From: Asticcacaulis sp. AC402
GTDB lineage: Bacteria > Pseudomonadota > Alphaproteobacteria > Caulobacterales > Caulobacteraceae
NCBI RefSeq assembly: GCF_000495835.1
Contig: NZ_AWGC01000017.1
Span: 110,722 to 174,721 of the forward strand
Direction: 5' to 3'
Length of the DNA stretch: 64,000 nt
In this document: positions 1 to 8,753 of the stretch, one piece after another
Layout: every line of letters begins with the position of its first letter
Numbering within the stretch: position 1 is the stretch's first letter
The notes under the pieces: generated by a model
Databases searched by the model: none
What the model was told of the DNA's origin: nothing
The model's input: the letters and a program-made list of their open reading frames with translations, nothing else
Position numbers and translations under genes: made by a program

Positions 1-742
1 CAAGCGGTGATTGGGCTGTCGCGTAGTACATGTGCTGCGGCCACTTTTTGGCGGGCAGACCAGGATAGGACAGGAAGTAGACCCCGTTGATCTTGTTCAT
101 CCACGGCCCCTCAAAAGCGTCTTCGAGTTGGCCACTCAGTTCAATCTTGGTCTCGGGCTTTATTGACCTTAGGTCGGTATTTAGCTCTGCCCCAAAAATC
201 CGGTGTCCATAGCCCCAGTAGAGATACTTGCGTCCGTCATCATCGATAAACAGGGCGGGGTCCTGACCATTCTCAACGCCTTCGATAACACCTGTATCTT
301 CAAAAGGTCCTTCAGGACGATCGCTCACCGCAAGTCCCGTCGAGAACAGCCCATCCTTAAGGTTTTTCATGCAGTAGACGAGGTAGTATTTGCCTTCGTG
401 AAACACGGCATCAATTGCCCATGCATGGCTGACGGCCCAGTTGACGCGATCGACAGACAGGACCTCGCCATGATCGATCCAGTTGCTTCCGTCTCTTGTT
501 GAGAAGACGTGATAACTGGCCATCGACGCATGATGGTTGGTGCCAGGTGTATCAACAGACGTGTAGAGATAGAGGGTATCTGGATCCTCTGGCCAAACAT
601 GTGCAGACGGATCGGCAGCATAGATGTGTGGCGCGATCGGATTACCGTTGGCCGTTGGCGTTTGGGCATGACCGTGAAGCGCCAGTGCCGCCCACATTGA
701 CCCGGCAAGTGCGATCGCCAACGCGTTGTGCTTTCGTTTCAT
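1..742 (-). CDS. GH43 family glycosidase, C-terminus beyond the left edge
   Basis: Only the first 247 codons are in the window; the frame stays open to base 1. It begins MKRKHNALAIALAGSMWAA with a Sec signal peptide ending near HGHAQ, so the product is secreted. GH43 five-bladed propeller motifs are visible: AADPSAHVWPEDPDT (general-base Asp), WAIDAVFHEGKYYLVYC, GQDPALFIDDDG and AFEGPWMNKINGVYFLSYPG (general-acid Glu). Closest visible relative is the next gene upstream (769-2238), so the two are tandem paralogues 26 bp apart in one orientation. GH43 members are arabinofuranosidases, arabinanases or xylosidases; the substrate cannot be read from these motifs. A C-terminal carbohydrate-binding module like that of the neighbour may lie off the window. 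Confidence 0.9.
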   Translation of the reverse strand, partial: MKRKHNALAIALAGSMWAALALHGHAQTPTANGNPIAPHIYAADPSAHVWPEDPDTLYLYTSVDTPGTNHHASMASYHVFSTRDGSNWIDHGEVLSVDRVNWAVSHAWAIDAVFHEGKYYLVYCMKNLKDGLFSTGLAVSDRPEGPFEDTGVIEGVENGQDPALFIDDDGRKYLYWGYGHRIFGAELNTDLRSIKPETKIELSGQLEDAFEGPWMNKINGVYFLSYPGLPAKKWPQHMYYATAQSPL

Positions 743-768
743 GATGGATGTCGTCCCGACAGGTTGGC

Positions 769-2238
769 CTAATTTAGGGGGTGGGGTTCGTAGACAAGTT
801 CAATGGCATCAACAGCCAACGTGTCATGTGCAGGATCCTTCGAACCCAGGGAAAGAAGGTTATCGCCGGCACTCAGTGTGGCGAGGCCGACCTCATACGT
901 TACAAAGGTGTCAGACTTGGGCAAGGCAACGGTTTTGTAGGTTTCGTTGTCACCGTTAAGCCTTGTCTCATTGAGCAAGAGCCAGATCGGCGTATCTGCT
1001 TCAGCTCGATAGCGAATTCGCAAGCGGTAGCTTGATTTTCCGGCGGTTTGGGCCAGAACGCGGACATAGGCATGCGAAGTCCTGAAGCCGGTCACATAAC
1101 CTGATCCACTATAGCCAGAATGTGCCGTTTCTACGCGGGTATCGTCAAGGCGCCCGCCAGCCGCGGGGCCGTTTTCAGCCTCGAGCCGGATGGTTACCCT
1201 GGGGGGAACGCCGTTACTGATGCCATTCTTGCTTGGGATAACCGGCGAAATCTTGCCCTTGTTGTCGTAGGTTACAAAGTCCGCCATCACCGAGCGGACT
1301 TCGCTTTTCCCGGCCGAGCCCCAGGCGCTGTGGTAGAATGCGATCCAGCGATCCTTGAACTTGACGAACGAACCGTGGTTGGTGCCCGACTGCAAGGCAA
1401 ATGAGCCAATGTATTTGCCTTGGGTCGTGTAGGGCCCGAGGGGGGATTGGGCGGTGGCATAATACATTTCCTCTGGCCATTTTCCGCCGGGGAGGCCGGG
1501 ATAGGACAGGTAATAGGTGCCGTTATACTTATGCACCCACGGCCCTTCGAACACGTCTGTAAGCTGTTGGGTCAGCTTTACAGTCGTGCCGGGGATGGCC
1601 GACATAAGATCATCGCTGAGTCGCACCCCATAGGCATTGCCCCCCGAACCCCAGAACAGATAAGGCGTGTTGTCATCGTCCACGAACAGCGCGGGATCCT
1701 GGCCCCATTCAACACCCTTGATAAATCCGATATCTGTAAATGGTCCTTGCGGGCGATCACTTGCGGCCAAACCGGTGCGAAACATTCCCGTTTCACGCTC
1801 AACCATACAGTAAACGAGATAGTACTTCCCTTTCCAGAAGACGGCATCAATCGCCCAGGCATGACTTATGGCCCATGCGACATTCTCAACACCCAATACC
1901 CGTCCGTGGTCGACCCAATTGACGAGGTCCTGGGTCGAAAAAACATGATACCCGTTCATCGACTGGTGGTTATTGGTCCCCGGAACGTCGTGAGAGGTGT
2001 ACAGCCAAAGTGTGTTGGGATCATTCGGCCAGACATGGGCACTCGGATCTGCCGCATAGATGTGGGGGAGTATAGGGTTCTGGGCCTTAACCTGTGAACC
2101 AAAGCCGAATAGAACGGCGGCGGCGGCAAGGCCAGCAGACCATCGGCAAACTGATGATTTTTTCCCTGGATAGTTCGGTTGGCTCGGGTCCGACTGGCGC
2201 CCAGGCACCGTTTTCCCGTTGCCATTCGGAATACGCAT
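769..2238 (-). CDS. GH43 glycosidase with C-terminal carbohydrate-binding module
   Basis: 489 aa. The signal segment lies unusually far in (about residues 31-53, WSAGLAAAAVLFGFGSQVKA), after a polar leader, so a later start is possible; the start used lies 2 bp after the upstream stop. GH43 motifs: AADPSAHVW (Asp64), WAIDAVF (Asp131), QDPALFVDDD, and VFEGPW (Glu231). From about residue 350 a beta-sandwich module (IRLEAENGPAAGG ... LAVDAIELVYE) resembles CBM6/CBM35. Product probably acts in the periplasm or outside on arabinose- or xylose-containing side chains. Part of an apparent operon read from 3473 down to the left edge (GH-A enzyme, this gene, second GH43). Confidence 0.9.
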   Translation of the reverse strand: MRIPNGNGKTVPGRQSDPSQPNYPGKKSSVCRWSAGLAAAAVLFGFGSQVKAQNPILPHIYAADPSAHVWPNDPNTLWLYTSHDVPGTNNHQSMNGYHVFSTQDLVNWVDHGRVLGVENVAWAISHAWAIDAVFWKGKYYLVYCMVERETGMFRTGLAASDRPQGPFTDIGFIKGVEWGQDPALFVDDDNTPYLFWGSGGNAYGVRLSDDLMSAIPGTTVKLTQQLTDVFEGPWVHKYNGTYYLSYPGLPGGKWPEEMYYATAQSPLGPYTTQGKYIGSFALQSGTNHGSFVKFKDRWIAFYHSAWGSAGKSEVRSVMADFVTYDNKGKISPVIPSKNGISNGVPPRVTIRLEAENGPAAGGRLDDTRVETAHSGYSGSGYVTGFRTSHAYVRVLAQTAGKSSYRLRIRYRAEADTPIWLLLNETRLNGDNETYKTVALPKSDTFVTYEVGLATLSAGDNLLSLGSKDPAHDTLAVDAIELVYEPHPLN

Positions 2239-2240
2239 GA

Positions 2241-3473
2241 TTAGGCGACCTTTTTGCCGGCAAGGGGGCGCATAAGGCGAGCATTAATCAAACTTTGGTC
2301 CAGTGGGCTTTCGCGGATGACTTTTGTCATACGCTGGTGCCACTCGATATCACGCCACATACCTACGAACTGGGGTGCACAAAAATTTGAAGTGGCGATC
2401 GCCATCCACTGACCGGTGCTGGCAGCCCTGACGGTTCCAATCTCGCAGAGTTCCTTGAGCCAGTCCCATTTCAGCAGTGGCCAGTCCTTGTAATCGACCA
2501 AACCCCAACATTCCGTGATCGCCAATGGCTTCCGAGCCGTCTTCGAAACGGCGGCAATGCGGTCAATTTTTGCGGTAAGTAGTCCCTGCCAATAGGCTGG
2601 CTTTTCGCGGTAAGTTGCTTCCGCCTTCAAACTTAAATTGCGGTAGCCGCGTGGATCGAACCGACCATACTTATAGTCGACAATATTGTAGAATTCCCCA
2701 CCATTCTGGGGCGCCATCCAGATATGATGTTCAAACAAGTCAAATTCTGACAAATCATGATCAAGATAGTTTTCGACACGATCATTGTCGAATGAATACA
2801 GCAATGGCATCTGTGGGTAGGCGATTCTAACCAATTCTATGGAGCGGTTTATCCAGCTTAATGAGTGAGGAAGGTGCCACTCCCCCCAATTTGCTTTTGG
2901 AAGAAAATAGGGTGCCCAGATATCGCCAGGCCATTCATTGCAGAGATCGGTCCACAGTATCGCGTCGATGAGACCTGCGCGTCTTACTGCATCAAGCACG
3001 GATATCCAGATTTGAGCCATTACCTCAGGCGAGGTGATTTTCATGCGGGTGTTGAATTCGTCCTCCCGGAACCAGGACGACAGGGCCACCCGAATATTAC
3101 GTTTGTGGCATTTTTCAATAAACTCAATTAGAGCGGGAAGAATTTTGACGCGATTTACGTCCTGAGATCCCCAAATCTGCTGGTCCCAGACTGGCAGAAG
3201 TAACCACTCTTTTTCCGCGCCGAAGTGCAGGAGGTGTGGAAATGCGTCAATCCGAACCGCATTGTAGCCACGCTCGACCAGACCATCGAGCGCGACATCC
3301 CAGTCTTCGTAACCGGCGCCGGGCCACCTGCGCTCGAGCCAGGAAAAATCCCACATGGTAATGGCGAGCGTTGACGCTCTAACTGTTGGTGGATTTGTCG
3401 CCGCATCCGCTGCCTTGGTGACAGCCAAAGTGGCCATAGCAGCGGCGCCAGTTATAAACTCTTTGCGGTTCAT
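2241..3473 (-). CDS. Cellulase-like GH-A clan glycoside hydrolase, exported
   Basis: 410 aa. N-terminus MNRKEFITGAAAMATLAVTKA is an export signal of Tat-like layout but with RK in place of RR. The body is a (beta/alpha)8 clan GH-A fold: YNAVRIDAFPH near strand 3, LWTDLCNEWPGD with the acid/base Asn-Glu pair (179-180), and KPLAITECWG with the likely nucleophile Glu321. It resembles the cellulase-like family PF12876 and distant GH5 enzymes; exact family and substrate are not determined. First gene of the leftward operon with two GH43 enzymes, which suggests hydrolysis of a hemicellulose or pectin side-chain polymer. No copy of the candidate operator seen at 4572 and 10257 was found upstream of it. 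Confidence 0.8.
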   Translation of the reverse strand: MNRKEFITGAAAMATLAVTKAADAATNPPTVRASTLAITMWDFSWLERRWPGAGYEDWDVALDGLVERGYNAVRIDAFPHLLHFGAEKEWLLLPVWDQQIWGSQDVNRVKILPALIEFIEKCHKRNIRVALSSWFREDEFNTRMKITSPEVMAQIWISVLDAVRRAGLIDAILWTDLCNEWPGDIWAPYFLPKANWGEWHLPHSLSWINRSIELVRIAYPQMPLLYSFDNDRVENYLDHDLSEFDLFEHHIWMAPQNGGEFYNIVDYKYGRFDPRGYRNLSLKAEATYREKPAYWQGLLTAKIDRIAAVSKTARKPLAITECWGLVDYKDWPLLKWDWLKELCEIGTVRAASTGQWMAIATSNFCAPQFVGMWRDIEWHQRMTKVIRESPLDQSLINARLMRPLAGKKVA

Positions 3474-3844
3474 TTGTGTTCCTTACCTACCTTTTTTTTG
3501 ACGTCCGGCTAGAGCGGTATGAGTTTTGATGGACTCAAAAAACCGGTCTAAGTTTTTGTTTTGTCGCGCAATTTTTGCGAAAACGGGAGCGCCCGTGCGG
3601 TGGTGTCCAATCTATCGGATTGCGCTCTCATGTTCTGCCGTGTCCTGGCGGCTTGAGTGTGCAGTATTCGCAACTGCAAAAAAGCCGATGAATAACTGAA
3701 CGCGTAAAGTCACGCTTTAGATCTATTCGGCGAGACTATTGCAGACGGCTGACTTCACAGAGCTAGCGAGTTTGGTCCTGCACGTCTTTTGGGATCTCCC
3801 TGTTGGTTTCGGAGGGGCCTGATACAGGGGCCTAAAGTGTCGTT
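3474..3844. other. Intergenic region between two leftward genes, with repeat R3
   Basis: 371 bp separating the GH-A/GH43 operon from the regulator gene. Bases 3511-3628 are an R3 repeat. The rest must carry the operon promoter (read leftward) and the 3' end of the regulator transcript; no clear promoter or operator could be assigned. Confidence 0.5.
3511..3628. repeat. R3 intergenic repeat, copy 1 (diverged)
   Basis: Begins AGAGCGGTATGAGTTTTGAT and ends ATCGGATTGCGCTCT, with TTGTCGCGCAAT in the middle. The same blocks occur at 19191-19270 and, inverted, at 46341-46442. The first part is a diverged hairpin (AGTTTTGA/TCAAAA). It lies in the leader or promoter region of the GH-A gene. Confidence 0.75.
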
Positions 3845-4552
3845 TCACCGAATGCCAGCGGACAGAAGTGCTCGCGTGGAGACGTCAAAATGTTGGGACA
3901 TAATCTCGGCAGAGCGGATTGCATCCCTTTGCGATATTGCTGAAGCGAGATCCATATGCAGGTCCACCATAGCCAGGCGCTCAGCATCAGAGTTTCGGCT
4001 GCGCCATCCGACCGGCCAGGTTTCGCGGGTTATGCCCTCGAAGCTGGTGATCATCATCTCGAAGACTTTGTTGCGAGACGCACGGGCTATGGCATGATGG
4101 AACGCGATGTCATGCTCCATCCCTGCAGCCGGGTCATGAAACAGACTTTTCATTTGGCTCGCATGCCAGGCAATGTTTTCTGCCTCCTTGTCCGTGCGTC
4201 GTATTGCTGCGAGAGTCGCTGTTCGGGCTTCGACGGTTCGTCTGACATCGTAGACGTCCTGGATTGCCACAGCATCCATGCGCACACTGTGCTCAAGGAT
4301 TCTCGCGACCGGTTCGCCATTCGAAAGCGAAACAGATGCTCTTTTTCCGGGGCTCAATGAAATCATTTGCAGCGCGGCGAGCGAGCGGAACGCCTCTCTG
4401 ATGACCGTCCGAGATACTCCATATTGTTCGGCCAAGCTCAATTCGCTCGGCATTTTGTCACCCACCATTAAGCCGTTGGTTTCAATGTGGCGGCCGAGTG
4501 CTGCCGCAATCTCAGACACTGTGTCGCGATCCGGACTGTTCGCTCGGGACAT
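3845..4552 (-). CDS. FadR-subfamily GntR transcriptional regulator
   Basis: 235 aa from ATG 4552, chosen because GGAA sits 8 bases ahead and the protein then starts directly with the DNA-binding domain; the frame runs open upstream without family character. Residues 10-75 are a winged helix (PSELSLAEQYGVSRTVIREAFRSL). Residues about 85-220 are an FCD ligand domain with the helix HDIAFHHAIARASRNKVFEMM carrying Asp/His metal ligands. FadR-type regulators bind sugar acids such as hexuronates or aldonates. It is divergent from a GH28 gene; a site fitting the FadR pattern TGT-N3-ACA lies 20 bp before its start and again before the dehydratase gene, so it likely controls the whole locus and itself. 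Confidence 0.9.
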   Translation of the reverse strand: MSRANSPDRDTVSEIAAALGRHIETNGLMVGDKMPSELSLAEQYGVSRTVIREAFRSLAALQMISLSPGKRASVSLSNGEPVARILEHSVRMDAVAIQDVYDVRRTVEARTATLAAIRRTDKEAENIAWHASQMKSLFHDPAAGMEHDIAFHHAIARASRNKVFEMMITSFEGITRETWPVGWRSRNSDAERLAMVDLHMDLASAISQRDAIRSAEIMSQHFDVSTRALLSAGIR

Positions 4553-4571
4553 GTTGTGTTCCTTGTTGCAT

Positions 4572-4590
4572 AAACCTGTATGACAGGATA
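4572..4590. promoter_or_regulatory. Candidate FadR-family operator, copy 1
   Basis: AAACCTGTATGACAGGATA lies in the divergent promoter between the regulator and GH28 genes. The core CTGT-ATG-ACAG is an inverted repeat. The first 16 bases are identical, on the other strand, to the site at 10257-10275. A second palindrome, TGTATACA (4599-4606), lies 9 bp away. Operator function is inferred from repetition and position. Confidence 0.7.
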
Positions 4591-4789
4591 AGCTCGTTTG
4601 TATACATGTCAAGCCGTGGTCTTGGTGAACTTCCCAACGCTCTCCAGACTCGGGCAGGACATGTTTACCGCGGCTTGGTAGCGATGCCACCGCGCTTGTG
4701 TTTGAACCTTGAGGGTTTACCTCAGCATGGTGGCGGGCTGTCCCCCCAATGTACTCCGCCCCATGCTTTTTTTGCTGCAGGAGAAACAA

Positions 4790-6199
4790 ATGACGTCGAG
4801 ACGTGGTCTTATCGCGGGAGCGTCATCAGGCTTGCTGGCCTTGTTTGCAAGTACGGGGGCTGCGGCGTCTACGGATCAGCTTGTCGAGGCATTTGGCGCA
4901 ATTGGCGACGGCCGCGCCAAAGACACCAAAGCGATTCAGGCTGCCATCGACGCGGCGTCCCGGCTTGGCGGCGGCCGTGTTGTGCTTAGCGCGGGCAAAA
5001 CTTATGTCAGTGGCGCAATTTATCTGGCGTCCAATGTGGAGCTGCATGTGTCGGCCGGTGCCACACTGGAACTGTCAAAGAATGTGGCCGACTTCGAGGA
5101 TTTTGGTGCGTTGATCTGCGCCTATGAAGCGGAGAATGTTTCCATAACGGGAACCGGACGAATAAACGGTAACGATATGGCCTTCGTGACGCCCCGGCCC
5201 GATGGAGGGTTCGCGGGTGGGCAGACGGGTATGGGCAAGTTTGATCCTGAGCCGCCACACAACCCGCAGTCAGGAAAAGGTCGACCGCGTGTCATCTATT
5301 TGGTCAAGTCCAGTCGCATTGTCATTGAAAATGTGCATATCGAACGCGCTCCGACCTGGACGGTCCATTTGCTCGGGTGCCAGGATGTTCGTATTTCCGG
5401 TATCACGATTGATAATCATCTGAGGGTGCCCAACAATGACGGCCTCGACATTGATCATTGTCGTCGGGTGCGCGTGGAGAACTGCAATATAAACTGCGGT
5501 GACGACGGTATCTGTTTCAAGACGACAGCTGCGTTTGAAGGGTGGGGCCCCTGCGAGGACCTTACGGTTGTGAATTGCCATGTGACGTCCGCGTCAACGG
5601 CCATAAAGCTTGGTTCGGCCGGGCCTGAGCCTATCCGAAACGTCGTCGTTACAGGATGCACCATCTCCGGCTCCAACCGAGGCGTCGGCATCCAGAACAG
5701 AGACGGTGCCATCTGGGAAAACATAGTGTTTTCGAATCTGGTCATCGAGACTGAGTATCATGAGCCCGAATGGTGGGGGGCGTCGGAACCCATCTTTATA
5801 ACGAATCTTTCAAGGCGCGCAGGACAGGTGCGTGCGGGCAAGGTGCGCAATGTTATGTTCGCGAACATTATTTGCCGGTCTGAAGCAGGTATCTATCTCT
5901 ACGGTCAGCCGGGCGATGAATTGGAAAACATCGTGTTCGACAATGTCATGGTCACTATTGAAAAACGGAACAAGGTTTCGGGTGGATTCTACGATCTGCG
6001 ACCGTCAACTGCCTTCCCTGAAGTGATCAAGGCGAGCATTGCCGCGGTCCATGCCGAAGGCGTGAGAGGGCTGAGCCTTCGGGATGTGAACATCCGATAT
6101 CTTGGACAAAGGCCAGACTATATGGGGTCAGCTTTGAGTACTGTTCGCACGACTGGGCTTTACAAGGAAAACTTTACCGTTGACGAAGCGCCCTATTGA
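4790..6199 (+). CDS. GH28 polygalacturonase-like enzyme, Tat-exported
   Basis: 469 aa from ATG 4790, chosen for the strong GGAGA six bases ahead and a Tat signal (MTSRRGLIAGASSGLLALFA). FGAIGDGRAKDTKAIQAAID is the typical start of the parallel beta-helix. Catalytic motifs NNDGLD (215-220) and CGDDG (236-240) are present; the usual Gly-His-Gly is replaced by STAIKLGS, as in GH28 branches other than classical endo-polygalacturonases. It probably cleaves galacturonic-acid-containing pectin, perhaps rhamnogalacturonan, in the periplasm. Its promoter is shared with the divergent FadR-type regulator and contains the candidate operator. Confidence 0.9.
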   Translation: MTSRRGLIAGASSGLLALFASTGAAASTDQLVEAFGAIGDGRAKDTKAIQAAIDAASRLGGGRVVLSAGKTYVSGAIYLASNVELHVSAGATLELSKNVADFEDFGALICAYEAENVSITGTGRINGNDMAFVTPRPDGGFAGGQTGMGKFDPEPPHNPQSGKGRPRVIYLVKSSRIVIENVHIERAPTWTVHLLGCQDVRISGITIDNHLRVPNNDGLDIDHCRRVRVENCNINCGDDGICFKTTAAFEGWGPCEDLTVVNCHVTSASTAIKLGSAGPEPIRNVVVTGCTISGSNRGVGIQNRDGAIWENIVFSNLVIETEYHEPEWWGASEPIFITNLSRRAGQVRAGKVRNVMFANIICRSEAGIYLYGQPGDELENIVFDNVMVTIEKRNKVSGGFYDLRPSTAFPEVIKASIAAVHAEGVRGLSLRDVNIRYLGQRPDYMGSALSTVRTTGLYKENFTVDEAPY

Positions 6200-6445
6200 A
6201 CGCCCGTACTTCCGCTCAGAAGCCGGCCATGAGGAGATGCTTGGAAAGGTAAGACAGCCGTTTTCTTCGATGCTGTTCCAAACTTTTCTGTGAAATGGGA
6301 GTTGGCTCTGGTTACCGTCTCAATGTCGTGCGCTACTTTTTAGGCGTAGTGCCAGTGCGGGTGTCGTTGGGAGAAGGCGAGATCGTTTTTCGCGACTTTC
6401 AGTACTACGGTCTCTGAAAGAATGGACATGAGTAAAGGAAGAAAC

Positions 6446-7975
6446 ATGCGAGATGTAATTAGTCGCCGAGATTTAGCTGTCGGTCTCGTGGGGCTGGGGG
6501 TTACAGCAAAGACCAATGCCAAAGCAAAGGAAGCAGATTATTTTTCATCTGCATGTAGCAGTTCCTTGCCTGAGTGGGTTGAACCACTGCGAAGCAAGCT
6601 CAACAAAATGGCATTTGAACTGAGCGGTAGCTTAAAGCCGTGGAATGGTCCAAGTAAAATATTCACGCCTGAGCAGGAGGGCTTTGACTCCTCAAAAAAC
6701 GAAATTGCAACGACCTATATTCAAAGTGCGATAAACAGGGCTTCCTTGGCCGGTGGCGGTATCGTCAGACTCGGACGCGGCGATTACGTTTCCGGCACGC
6801 TGGACCTCAAAAGTCACATTCGACTTGAGGTGGCTAAAGGTGCCCGTCTCCTCGGTTCTCTCGACCTGAAAGACTATCCTGACCGGGTGGCCAAGCGCCC
6901 TACTGTGATGGACAGTAATATGGGAATGAACCAATCGCTTATATTTGCAGAAGGTTGCGAAAACATATCCATTGCGGGCCGGGGAACTATTGACGGGCGA
7001 GGGACGAAAGTTAACTTTCCAGGAAAGGAAACAGTAGGGTCAACACCAGGTCGTCCATTTGTTATTCGTGTTTTGGATTGCCAGAAGGTACATATCCAGA
7101 ATATCACCATGTTGGATTCTCCATGCTGGATGCAGAACTATTTGAATTGCGAGGATCTCCTCATTGAAGGCATCCGCGTTGAAAATCAGTCCAACCACAA
7201 TAATGATGGGATTGATATTGATGGGTGCCGTCGAGTCATAGTTCGCGACTGCTATGTGAGTTCCGGTGATGACGCCTTGTGCTTTAAAGGAGCATCACAA
7301 ATGCCTGGGAAAGATATACTTGTGGAGAACTGTCGACTTTATACATCATGCAATGCTGTGAAGTTCGGTACAGATTCGCAGAGCCTTTTTGAAAACGTCT
7401 TAATTCGGAACTGTGAGATTGGTGGAGTAACTGAGGAGATGCGACGCGTTAAACGCGTTGGGGCGGATTCGGGCATTTCGTGGGAGGTTGTTGACGGCGG
7501 AACGGCTCAAAATCTTCTTGTAACGGACATACGCATCGTTCGTGCGCGCAGCCCTCTTTATCTACGTCTCGCAGATCGCGCCCGTGTTCGCCCAGAGCAA
7601 CCAAGGCCGCCAATTGGCGTTCTACGGCGTGTCGTATTTGAGCGCATATCGGGAGAAAACAATGGCCCGCGCGGCTCCCACTTCCTTGGAATCCCTGAAA
7701 AGCAGATCGAAGATGTTGTGCTGTTCAGGGTAAATCTATCGAGCCAACCAAGCACTAAACCCATTCTCAACGAGGACCAATACCCTGAAAACCGCCAAGG
7801 TTATCCAGACGCGCACAATATTGACAAAATAGGTGACGCGCCGGCCCACGGCCTTTGGGTAAGGCACATAAAGGGGCTCAAAATGAAAGAAGTTGTCTTT
7901 AATGTTCCTGAAGATGATAAAAGACCAAGATACATGGGAAATATTGGTGTAGATAACGTCTGCGATGTTCCATGA
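6446..7975 (+). CDS. Second GH28 family enzyme, Tat-exported, AT-richer than neighbours
   Basis: 509 aa from ATG 6446, preferred over in-frame ATGs at 6422 and 6428 because AAAGGAAG stands just ahead and the Tat motif then sits at the N-terminus (MRDVISRRDLAVGLVGLGV). Beta-helix motifs: GGGIVRLGRGDYVSGTLDLK, NNDGIDIDGCRR, SSGDDALCFK, and SCNAVKFGT at the position of the usual Gly-His-Gly. Only distantly similar to the GH28 gene before it, so not a recent duplicate. Its codons use far more A and T than those of flanking genes, suggesting recent acquisition. 246 bp separate it from the first GH28 gene. Confidence 0.88.
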   Translation: MRDVISRRDLAVGLVGLGVTAKTNAKAKEADYFSSACSSSLPEWVEPLRSKLNKMAFELSGSLKPWNGPSKIFTPEQEGFDSSKNEIATTYIQSAINRASLAGGGIVRLGRGDYVSGTLDLKSHIRLEVAKGARLLGSLDLKDYPDRVAKRPTVMDSNMGMNQSLIFAEGCENISIAGRGTIDGRGTKVNFPGKETVGSTPGRPFVIRVLDCQKVHIQNITMLDSPCWMQNYLNCEDLLIEGIRVENQSNHNNDGIDIDGCRRVIVRDCYVSSGDDALCFKGASQMPGKDILVENCRLYTSCNAVKFGTDSQSLFENVLIRNCEIGGVTEEMRRVKRVGADSGISWEVVDGGTAQNLLVTDIRIVRARSPLYLRLADRARVRPEQPRPPIGVLRRVVFERISGENNGPRGSHFLGIPEKQIEDVVLFRVNLSSQPSTKPILNEDQYPENRQGYPDAHNIDKIGDAPAHGLWVRHIKGLKMKEVVFNVPEDDKRPRYMGNIGVDNVCDVP

Positions 7976-8024
7976 AACGGGATTTAGATACTGGTCTTGA
8001 TTTTATTGGCCCCAATGCATCAAG

Positions 8025-8753
8025 CTACCACCCACCGTCTATTCTTATCTCTTGGCCAGAAATCAGATCTGAAGCTGGCGATGCCAGGAAGAGAACCAGA
8101 TCTGCGATATTGTTCGGTTGGATACGCGTTTTCAGGCACTGATTTTCCAGAATCCAATCGTTGTATTGTTGCAAACGATCGCCAAAAACGCGCGCTTCGG
8201 CATCCGATACCACAGCGCCGGGGGAGATGGCATTCACGCGTACGCCGTAAGGCCCCAATTCACGTGCCAAGCTTTTTGTGAGTCCGAGCATGGCGCCTTT
8301 GGACGCAACATAGGGGACATAACCGTCCCAGCGGCCGTTAAGCGTCAAAGAGCAAAAATTAATGATCTTGCCATAGCCTTTGGCAATCATCGAAGGCGAG
8401 ACAGCCTGCGCCAGGACGAACGCCGCGGACGAGTTGACCCGGATCTGGTCCTCGTACTCGATGATGCTGAAGTCCCTGAACGGCTTGTTTATTATCAGTG
8501 CCGCATTATTGATCAGCACATCCACAGGACCTAAGGCCGCAACAGCTGGCTTAAGTGAATCGAGACTGTTCAGATCGATACCAAGATACTTGGCGTTACC
8601 CAAGGTATCCGCGAACGTCTCGCCATCGGAGACCAGGTCTGGCCGATCCAGCAGTGTAATCCGCGCGCCGGCTGAATAGAGGCGCTGGGCCTGAGCTTTG
8701 CCCAGCGAGCCCAGTGCACCTGTGAGCAAGACGTGTTTTTCAGGCAGGATCAT
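8025..8753 (-). CDS. SDR family oxidoreductase (probable sugar-acid dehydrogenase)
   Basis: 242 aa classical short-chain dehydrogenase. TGALGSLG (11-18) is the dinucleotide-binding glycine motif, LINNAA follows, and YVASKG carries the catalytic Tyr-Lys. The C-terminus ends SGQEIRIDGGW, as in full-length family members. Its ATG overlaps the stop of the enolase-superfamily dehydratase by one base, so the two are translationally coupled. In sugar-acid pathways such pairs oxidise a 2-keto-3-deoxy sugar acid formed by the dehydratase, or the lactone/aldose precursor; which applies is not decided by sequence. Confidence 0.85.
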   Translation of the reverse strand: MILPEKHVLLTGALGSLGKAQAQRLYSAGARITLLDRPDLVSDGETFADTLGNAKYLGIDLNSLDSLKPAVAALGPVDVLINNAALIINKPFRDFSIIEYEDQIRVNSSAAFVLAQAVSPSMIAKGYGKIINFCSLTLNGRWDGYVPYVASKGAMLGLTKSLARELGPYGVRVNAISPGAVVSDAEARVFGDRLQQYNDWILENQCLKTRIQPNNIADLVLFLASPASDLISGQEIRIDGGW

